From Eudorina sp. 2006-703-Eu-15 (Eukaryota > Chlorophyta > Chlorophyceae > Chlamydomonadales > Volvocaceae), in assembly GCA_003117195.1 (NCBI GenBank), contig BDSI01000071.1, forward strand, positions 475,947-539,946: a stretch of 64,000 nucleotides of DNA. Reading direction: 5' to 3'. Of the stretch, positions 57,101-64,000 are shown piece by piece. A program made the translations under genes and the position numbers. Numbering within the stretch: position 1 is the stretch's first letter; each line of letters starts with the position of its first letter. Under the pieces are notes generated by a model. That model saw nothing but the letters and a program-made list of their open reading frames with translations, had not been told where the DNA came from and did not search any database.

Positions 57101-59725
57101 TAATACACGGGAGCCCTAGCTCCCAACGTCAACCTAAAAGTCGATGAGTAAGGTGAAAGCAGCTTAGCCGTCAATTATAGATTGTAAGTTAGCATAGTTG
57201 CTTTAAAGCTGACGGAGTAAGCTGACGGAAAAGAGAACGCTGCGCTGGCATGCGAGTGTACCCCCCACCCGACCCCCCCACCCGAGTTAACCCCACCACG
57301 GCACTACAGGACTAAACTGAGAAACCTTCAACCAGCACTCACCTGGCCGGAAGCAGGCGGCAACGGCGGGCAAGGGGCACAGGGCAAAAACGCAAGGGAA
57401 ATTACGTGAGAACGGAAGGACAGGACGTAACAGAAAATAGGCACAACAAGATGCATGGTACCCCAGTGCGGTGCGGAATCCCTAAACATAAAAAATAAAA
57501 AGCATGGGGGTGAGGCAAGTAATGTATGCATCGCAAAGTACGAGGGTCGAATGTACGGCATGAAACGGGAGCGGCAAACCGTTATGGAATTTTAGCAGAA
57601 CAAGGGCATGGGATTATAGAGCGGAAGAAGAGCATCGTAGATAGCACAAAAGCACGGCATGGGAACGAGATGGGTGGGTATGGGAATTTGGGTGACATTG
57701 GTCATACTGCGCCGCTGCCCGTGTCAAGGTCCGGTGAAGGACCGACCGCACCAGGATCTCTCCTCTCCGGCGGTGTGACGACGTTCACTTTGTAGGCCTT
57801 GTTGGATTTACTGTCTGGAAGCATAAGTGGCCGTGCCGTTTCCGTGAGATGGGAACGGAGATGGGCTTGGTTGCCGTGGGACTAGTGTACCGGGCAGACG
57901 GCGCAGTTGGAACCGGTCATTGCTGGAAATATGAACTCGCGCAATGGCTCTTTCATTCAAGCTCTCCGCGAGTTGCCCTCACTCGCAACCGTACGGACCC
58001 GCCGTACTCTCCAACTGCCACCGAGGACGCCCCCGGCGAACAGTTTTCTTTCAATTATGACCTCCACAGGTCTCTACAGGTCAGACAAGACGGCGGCAGG
58101 GTCCTGCCCCCCGTCGTGGAGGAAGGGGTCCCCGGGCGGCGGGCTGGTGGTGGTGGTGCTGGTGGTGGTGTTGCTGGTGGTTGTGGTGTTGCTGTTGCTG
58201 CTGTTACTGCTGTTGCTGGTGGTGGTGGTGGTGGGTGGTGGTCATGCTGCTGATGCTGCTGATGCTGGCACCAGCACGCACTATGTACGGAACTGTACGG
58301 TACCGTACTGAGCCCGACCCGACCGCCCCGCGGATCTTCCCGCCCTCCGACCGACCGATGTGGCCCCCTGTGCAGGAGGAGGAGAAGGAGGTGCAGCGGG
58401 CGGCGCCAGCTCCTCTCCGCCCTCCGCCTCCGCCGCCTCTGAGGAGCTGCCGCCGCTGACAGCCGCCGACCAGCGCTGGCGCGCGGAGCCCCTGCGGCTG
58501 CAGGAGTGGCAGAACTGGTTCAAGCAGCAGCTGTCGTACAGCACCAAAGCGAAGCCGGAGAACGGGTGGGTCGGGGCGGGTCGCCCGGGGGGGGGACCGG
58601 GGAGGGGGGACGGAGTGTGTAGGGCACTGGTAGACAACGCCGTAACTAGGTGGGAGATGGGAGAGGCTGGTGGGCCCCTCACGAGGTGCGTGTGGGGCTG
58701 TGAGCATGTGCGTGTATGATCTGGGTTTAGGGCGGCGTTCCCTGCCCCTGAGTGAGTGATTCTGCCGTACTGACGAATCGGAATCGGCTCGCACAGGGCT
58801 GAGCCCGAGGATGCGATCTTGAAGATGCGACTCACACGACCGCCGACAGGCCCCACACCTGTTGTGACCTGACCCGGCTTGGCCTCCGCCGCCGCCGTCA
58901 CCCCGGCCCCCTGGCCCCCTGCCCGCCCCTCCCCCCCCCCCCACACGCTGATTGGAGCAAGCAGGTTGTTCGTGGGCCTTCGACTGGACGGCCGGGTGCG
59001 CTCCAGCGGCAGCGGTGTGCCGCCGTGGCGCCGCTACTCCCTGGAGCTGGCGCCGCTGGAGGGAGACGGTGAGGCGCGGGCGGTTCGGGGGGGCGGGGGG
59101 AGAGGGGCGGAAGCTGCGGGCTGCGATGGCGAGCGGGGATGTGAATACGCGTGCGTGGCAGGTGGTTCGGTGTTGGTGGGAGGCTTGGGTTCAAAGAACA
59201 GATCGGAGGATACCCAAAAGGAGCGTGTTCGTCAATCCGGCCCAGTGACCTTGGCACAGGAGAAGACTAACTAAGGGGGAAAGGGGATCGCGGCGCCACT
59301 TGGATGCGAAGCAAGTAACTTGAGAACGGTGAACCTGGGCATCACGATAGGGATCTCTGCGCCATCAACAATGCCTACAGGCTGGCTGCATTTCCCCAGG
59401 GGCGAATTTGAAGGCGCGAAAGAGGGTGGCTCTTGTGAGGGGGGAGAGAGGAAACGAGTCCTATTCGTTGACTGTAATACCGTCCTGAAAGACAGCACGG
59501 ACGCGCTTCTTCCTTTGGGTACAACACTTATTCCAAGTTCTGTCTTCACCATTAGAGAGTCTTTACTAAACCCAACTGACTTCTGTTCGCTTGCCCCACC
59601 GCGTGCTTATGGTGTTCGCCATCATCGACAACCACGCTACGGTGGCGCGCCGGCACTGCGACAAACGTCTGGTGGCTTCAGGGAAATGGACGGGCTTCTT
59701 TGATGGCTTTGATGGCCGCGTTTGA
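54195..59725 (+). CDS. Low-PSII-Accumulation-1-like chloroplast membrane protein (DUF3493)
   Basis: Member of the LPA1/REP27-related family, linked in plants and Chlamydomonas to photosystem II assembly or repair. Eight phase-consistent exons: 54195-54346, 54437-54487, 54988-55108 (a donor at 55117 would add three residues), 55553-55615, 56442-56676, 58376-58565, 58965-59068, 59682-59725. Total 319 residues. Residues 1-50 form an Arg/Lys/Ala-rich transit peptide ([19 protein letters not shown]...). [17 protein letters not shown] leads into the first membrane segment (about 72-100). [15 protein letters not shown] (about 110-124) is the second. Then come [25 protein letters not shown], an Ala/Ser/Gly spacer, [17 protein letters not shown], and the terminal [13 protein letters not shown], which matches the end of the family. 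No TPR repeats are encoded, unlike LPA1/REP27 proper, so it resembles the short LPA1-like paralogue of plants. Introns 4 and 5 carry large purine and GGTGGGT repeats. Confidence 0.88.
55696..56094. repeat. 399-nt uninterrupted purine tract (GGGGA/GGGA)n
   Basis: Only G and A occur on the plus (transcript) strand across this intronic stretch, in GAGGG/GAGGGG units. The 20-mer GGGAGGGAGGCGGCATGTGT occurs on both sides (ending about 55686 and about 56104), so the array sits inside a direct duplication. The sequence could form triplex or G-quadruplex structures. Confidence 0.97.
56677..56905. repeat. (GGTGGGT)n-type minisatellite
   Basis: Irregular GGTG/GGTGGAGGTG units start right at the exon 5 donor (56676|56677) of the LPA1-like gene. 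The splice donor GTGGGT is therefore the first repeat unit. Confidence 0.95.
56900..57025. repeat. Dispersed TATAGGAAATTGG repeat unit in an intron
   Basis: The start gtataggaaattggcagac recurs as gtataggaaattggtaggc at about 19535 (ABC-F intron) and gtataggaaatgggtaggc at about 34121. The 34121 copy also shares the later words gctgctgccagagc. Each copy sits at the end of a G/T-rich run. Full extent unknown. Confidence 0.5.
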
Positions 59726-62567
59726 TTCGCCATATGGACGGCAAGCACATTTAAATTTCAGTTGATTTCACGTATGGCGGCCGCAGAGCTTTCCATGGCG
59801 CCTGCGTTATGGTCATGATAACCAATAACATGTCCACGTGTAGCGGACATGATACATGTATCGACGAATTGCGCGCTCGGCCCTACCTTGTCGTTGCCGG
59901 CTCGTACCGTTCCGTCTGGGTTGGTTCGCCGTTGCGCGCGCGCGGTTTTTGACGAAAAATTCCACTCCTCGCATCACAATGATTATGCATGGAGCGTATT
60001 GTGGCAATTTGATGTGCAGCCCACCATGTGCTGACGGTGCTGACGTGGTGTTGCGTGGTGCTGCTTCGACCGGAGCAGTGTCTTCGTCCTTCGTAGACTG
60101 TTACAGATGTCTTGGCCTGATATATCTTCTCATGCTCCACATGGCAGCTCTATCAACTTACCGCGGCCGAGTCCAGCGAGTTCTCGATCAAATTCTTATA
60201 TTTCCGTAACTGCGACCACGGATCCTGGCAAAGTGTCGTGGCAAAGGCTGCCGAATTCATGAAACTGGTTGTCGATGAACACGTGATCAAGATGTCTTGC
60301 ATTCACTAAAGTCATATCACAGCCGAGGTGCTTCGCGGGAACAGGTGCGATGCCAAAACCGCCAAGAATATGTTGCAGATACGACCTAGTCGATGCGGCA
60401 TTATCAAGTCAGTATGTTGGTGGGAAAGCGTTGCGTCGGAAACCTCGCACGCAGCGATCGACCGCGGGGCTGACTTTTGAGTGTCATAATTTTCCGTAAT
60501 GATCAACTCTTGGCGCTGCCTGTGCCCGTTCACCCGATTGAGTTTGCTCCGCTGTATCGGAGTTTGAGATGCTACAGGATTACGCGCATGGAAGCAGTCG
60601 AGCACTTCACGATCACGCATCAAATCTCTCGTTTACAATCCGACCGTATCCAATTTCGATCTTCGTAATGTCTTCATGCATTTGGTACAATAATTGCCCT
60701 GCAACTCCTCAGTTTACCGCAGATTCCGTCGATGTGTTGATTCGGTTCGATGGTGTCTGACATGAGCCGCACGGCAAGCACAAACCAAAATCCTTACGAC
60801 ATTTCAGTTACAATCTACTGTCCACATGCGCTTGATCGCCGCGTCTGCCGCTTCAGGACCTCAATATAGACCACTAGCCACATCTGCGACTCGTAAAGCA
60901 GGCGTAGACACTCACAGACGGACACCACACGATTATTACGGAATGACAAATAAACAGCGCGGCGCCATGCTACAGACAAATCGGGCCCCATCGCGTTGCG
61001 GTTGGATCAGCGCGAATCCGGGTGAAACTGCGACGCTCTGGTCGACTCCGATTAAATGAATGCCGGAAACCCAATGAAAACCGCTGAAGCTTACATTAGA
61101 AAATACAGAATTCCGGATAGTTATTGTGGCGGTGTGCGATGATGACAAGCAAAGTCATGCAATTTCCAGTCATGGTCGAATGGACCCGGAATCAGATAAC
61201 GGGTGGCCGATGGAAACACACTCCCCATTCACCCCCAGCAACACGTCCCACGCCAAATCTTATGTTTATGGTTTGGTTCACGCGGATCACTAGAATGCCC
61301 ACTAGAATGCCGGAGGGGCTGCCCAGCCATTGTCCAGGCTAACAGAGTCACAATCGATCACACGTAATTGTCTGGGAAGCCGCGCGCTACCGTCACGTCA
61401 TTATTTTCCGCGCCCCTTCACCACCCAACCAGATCCCAAAAATTCAGCGGTGCCTGACGAACAGTACACGATGCGCAGGGGTGAAGTGGGGTATATTCGC
61501 GACACTGTGCAGAGATGCGCACGACGGGAGGGAACGTACGGAAGGCGCTGGCACAGGCGCCAGGGGGAGGAGCGCCGTCCAACAACCTTAATGCGGTTGC
61601 AGACGCACAGCGCCGCCCAGTCGGTACTCGGCACTACCCCCGCAAAAGAACCTGCTGCACAACACGTCCGTGTCAACAAGGCATCGGACCATAAATGGAC
61701 AGCGGCGGCGGAAACCCAGGCGGACCCGGCAGCACGGAGGCGAGATCTGATCGCCGCACACCCCAATCCTGGCGCGCTGCCGGGCCCCGCCTAGCGCTGT
61801 CAACCGTCGCGGCTTATATATACATGGGGCCCAACGCCCGGTGGGTAACAGGCCGAATGGGGTAACACACCAGCACGATCGAAGAAAGCAGCACGTCGGA
61901 GGCTGTAGATGTACACATGCGAGGGCGGACGGAGGTCCCCCCGCCTCGCGCCAGGCAAACCCATCAACACATGCTGAGCACAGACCACCGGGGGTGACGC
62001 CCTTGTGGGCCATACAGCCGGTTGGCGCCCCTCCGCAAATCACTTCCATCATCACCACCAAGACACACACACACACACACGCGCACACACAGCGCGTCAG
62101 CGCCACCATAACAACAACACCGACCATAAAATCGTCGACCACACACGTGGTGGCGTTTTTCCTGCCCGCATGCGCATCCCTCTGCTGCAGCGAATGACCT
62201 GAAACTTCAAGTGGCCAGGAAACAAAAAGCCGCTGCCGAGCACACCCCCTCGAAGGCCAAGAGGGCACCGACACAATCAACTGCTGAGGGTAGTCGCGCG
62301 CGCCGCGGGTTCGTTACTCCCGAGACAACATCCAAGCCTTGCCTTGCACGTTACCCCGAAATCAATAATTACGGCAACCCTCCCTGTCGCTCCCAAAACT
62401 GCCTCTGTCATTCCCCACTGCGAATCCTAATCTTGTTCTTCCCCTCGCGCCGCACTGCGAAGATGAGCTTGAGGCCTCGCCTCTCGCCGATAACCCCTAG
62501 CGTTGTTCTTCTCCTACTCCTCCTCGGGCCGGCGGCGCTGCACAGCACCACACCCGGCATGGGCTGA
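59726..62567. other. Spacer between the LPA1-like and Gln-rich genes
   Basis: No gene is confirmed. GC is lower around 59800-61300. Two minus-strand stretches look protein-like: 61148-60936 (TITIRNSVFSNVSFSGFHW...) and about 60390-60206 (ILGGFGIAPVPAKHLGCDM..., ending at a TAA). Neither could be assigned or joined. A plus-strand ttatatataca box lies at about 61813, and an AC microsatellite at 62063-62090. Confidence 0.35.
62063..62090. repeat. (AC)n microsatellite
   Basis: An AC run with one GCGC interruption. Confidence 0.95.
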
Positions 62568-64000
62568 TCACATCCAGCCCACCGCCGCCTGGGCCGGCGC
62601 CTGGGCCGGGCGACCCAGGCCCTGGCGCACTGCCGCCAGCGCCATCGCCAGGTGCTCATCCATCACCACACCCCTGAGCTGCAGCGGCGGCTGCTGTTGC
62701 TGCAGGCCTGCCGCCCCGGGCCCCGCGGCGCTGCCAGATCCGGAAGCCGCCCGCAGCCGTGATGTCGACGCACCGGAAGCGTCGCTGCTGTACGCCCTCG
62801 GCGGAGCGACATACACCGCCTGTCCGCACGGCTCCGTCGCTTCCGGGGCCTGCCGCAGCCGGGCCTGGCCGCGCTGGTGCTGCTGCCGTGGCTCCGCCTC
62901 CACGGCATGCGCCTGCAAATGATGCTGTTGCTGCGGCGGCGGTGCCTTCGCTGACGGGACTACTCCCATGCCGCCATTGGCCTGCTGCTGCTGCGGGTGC
63001 TGCTGCGGTGGGTGCGGTCCGGGGTGCGGCTGCTGCACCACCATGTGGCCCAGCGAGACGCCCGCTGCGCGCAGGTGCGGCAGCTGCTGAACCTGGTGCG
63101 GCGACAGCGGCTTGGCGTGGATCCGCACACACTGCCGCGGCTGGCCCCCGTGCCCCGACACAATCAAAGTGGCGGCGGTGGAGGAGGAGGAGGACGGCCG
63201 CGCCCGCGTCCGCGCGTGCGGCGCGGCCGCATGGCTCGGGTGTTGCGCGCCGGCGTGGTGCGGGTGGTGGTGCGGCGCGGCGCGGCCCGCCGACCCGTCG
63301 ACGTGCTGCTGCTGCTGCGGTGGCTGCTGCGCCGGTGACTGCAGCTCCCCAGGCGGAGCCGGCGGTGGCTGCCTCGAGTTAGTGATGGGCCGAGGGTGGT
63401 GCGGGTGCCGGAAGCCCACGTCGCGCTCCCCGGCGGGGTTCTCCGCAAACCCAGATGCCGGCGCAAGCGCCAGGTCATGATGAGCAGATGCCACCCGCTG
63501 GACAGTGACCGGGTTCCCGGGGCCCAGCAGCTCGCGGGGTGCTTGTTGGGGCTGTTGGGACTGCTGATGTTGCTGTTGCTGTTGCAACGTCACCGCGGAC
63601 GCCGTGGACGTCACTGGTGGAGGGCCACCCGCAGCCCGGGCCGACGCATCGGCGGGCAGGAGGATCTGCTGCAGCAGGGCCGCCTGGGCGGGAGTCAGAC
63701 CCGGATGGGCGAGCGCTGCTTGCGGGACCTGCTCGCTGCGCTCCCCGCAGTGCAGGTTGGTCGAGACCCCGTGATGGCGCTGCTGCAGCCGCTGCAGGAT
63801 CTGCCGCTGCTTGTCCAAACCCTGCGGCTGCGGCGGCGGCTGGGACTGCTCCTGGAGCTCATCATCTTCTCGGCTCGCAAGGCCGCCGTGCTCCGTCCCG
63901 CCGCGCGCATGCGTCATCCAGGCCTGCAGCGCCTGCAGCGCCAGCACTTGGATGGCCGCGCCCTGTCCGCCTCCGGCGCTCGTAGTGCCTGCGGGCGCTG
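62568..64000 (-). CDS. Gln/Ala/His-rich protein of unknown function, 3' part
   Basis: The minus-strand frame is open from the window edge to a TGA at 62568, about 476 residues, so the gene continues beyond 64000. The composition is dominated by Gln, Pro, His, Ala and Gly, with runs such as QQQQQHQQSQQPQQ. Slightly more ordered segments are near the start (LALQALQAWMTHARGG and DKQRQILQRLQQRHHG) and at the end (DEHLAMALAAVRQGLG). No domain is recognised. Such composition is common in volvocine transcription factors and RNA-binding proteins, but nothing here proves either. The long clean frame on this strand and the algal-type composition support coding. An open frame on the other strand (62759-63382) is its shadow. 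Confidence 0.55.
   Translation of the reverse strand, partial: APAGTTSAGGGQGAAIQVLALQALQAWMTHARGGTEHGGLASREDDELQEQSQPPPQPQGLDKQRQILQRLQQRHHGVSTNLHCGERSEQVPQAALAHPGLTPAQAALLQQILLPADASARAAGGPPPVTSTASAVTLQQQQQHQQSQQPQQAPRELLGPGNPVTVQRVASAHHDLALAPASGFAENPAGERDVGFRHPHHPRPITNSRQPPPAPPGELQSPAQQPPQQQQHVDGSAGRAAPHHHPHHAGAQHPSHAAAPHARTRARPSSSSSTAATLIVSGHGGQPRQCVRIHAKPLSPHQVQQLPHLRAAGVSLGHMVVQQPHPGPHPPQQHPQQQQANGGMGVVPSAKAPPPQQQHHLQAHAVEAEPRQQHQRGQARLRQAPEATEPCGQAVYVAPPRAYSSDASGASTSRLRAASGSGSAAGPGAAGLQQQQPPLQLRGVVMDEHLAMALAAVRQGLGRPAQAPAQAAVGWM

Noticed and set aside
61588..62280. A 230-residue Cys-rich minus-strand frame over the AC microsatellite
   Set aside because: Partly made of Cys-Val repeats from the (AC)n run. 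No start context or family match.

Overview
The window looks like nuclear DNA of a volvocine green alga (Chlamydomonas/Volvox/Gonium relatives). This is inferred from GC-rich genes cut into many short GT-AG exons, long Ala/Gly/Gln/His runs, TGTAA used as the poly(A) signal, abundant microsatellites in introns, and plant/algal organelle proteins. Species cannot be fixed from the sequence alone. No operons, CRISPR arrays or rRNA genes were seen.

Layout. 1-10060 is a repeat-rich, gene-poor block. It holds several copies of a roughly 1-kb poly(A)-tailed retroelement (three or more near-complete, others 5'-truncated or nested), a 10-bp tandem array, two copies of a SINE-like repeat with a tRNA B box, a foldback element, and a 1608-bp PIF/Harbinger-type DNA transposon with 37-bp terminal inverted repeats and an ATA target duplication. 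11643-16391 (-) is a ubiquitin-specific protease. It is divergent from 17231-28384 (+), a 17-exon, organelle-targeted ABC-F ATPase of Uup type. That gene converges on 29693-32955 (-), a multi-exon protein ending in a CBM21 carbohydrate-binding domain, and the poly(A) signals of the two genes lie 14 bp apart. 36993-40563 (-) is a seven-exon formiminotransferase-domain protein with an N-terminal targeting peptide. 44165-50840 (+) encodes a 1866-residue GATA zinc-finger protein. 54195-59725 (+) encodes a 319-residue chloroplast membrane protein of the Low-PSII-Accumulation-1-like (DUF3493) family. 62568-64000 (-) is the open 3' part of a Gln-rich protein that runs off the window.

Exon models were built by hand from splice sites, codon phase and protein-family similarity. 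Those for ABC-F, formiminotransferase, LPA1-like and GATA are phase-consistent from start to stop. The USP 5' end and one CBM21 intron are not resolved. The genes do not form an evident pathway: they are a chance neighbourhood of housekeeping, organelle and regulatory genes.

The best candidates for something undescribed are the TGTAA-poly(A) retroelement family, a dispersed 12-bp perfect palindrome GACCC(AT/GC)GGGTC present eight times (three times inside the GATA coding sequence), and a 399-nt uninterrupted purine tract inside an intron of the chloroplast gene.
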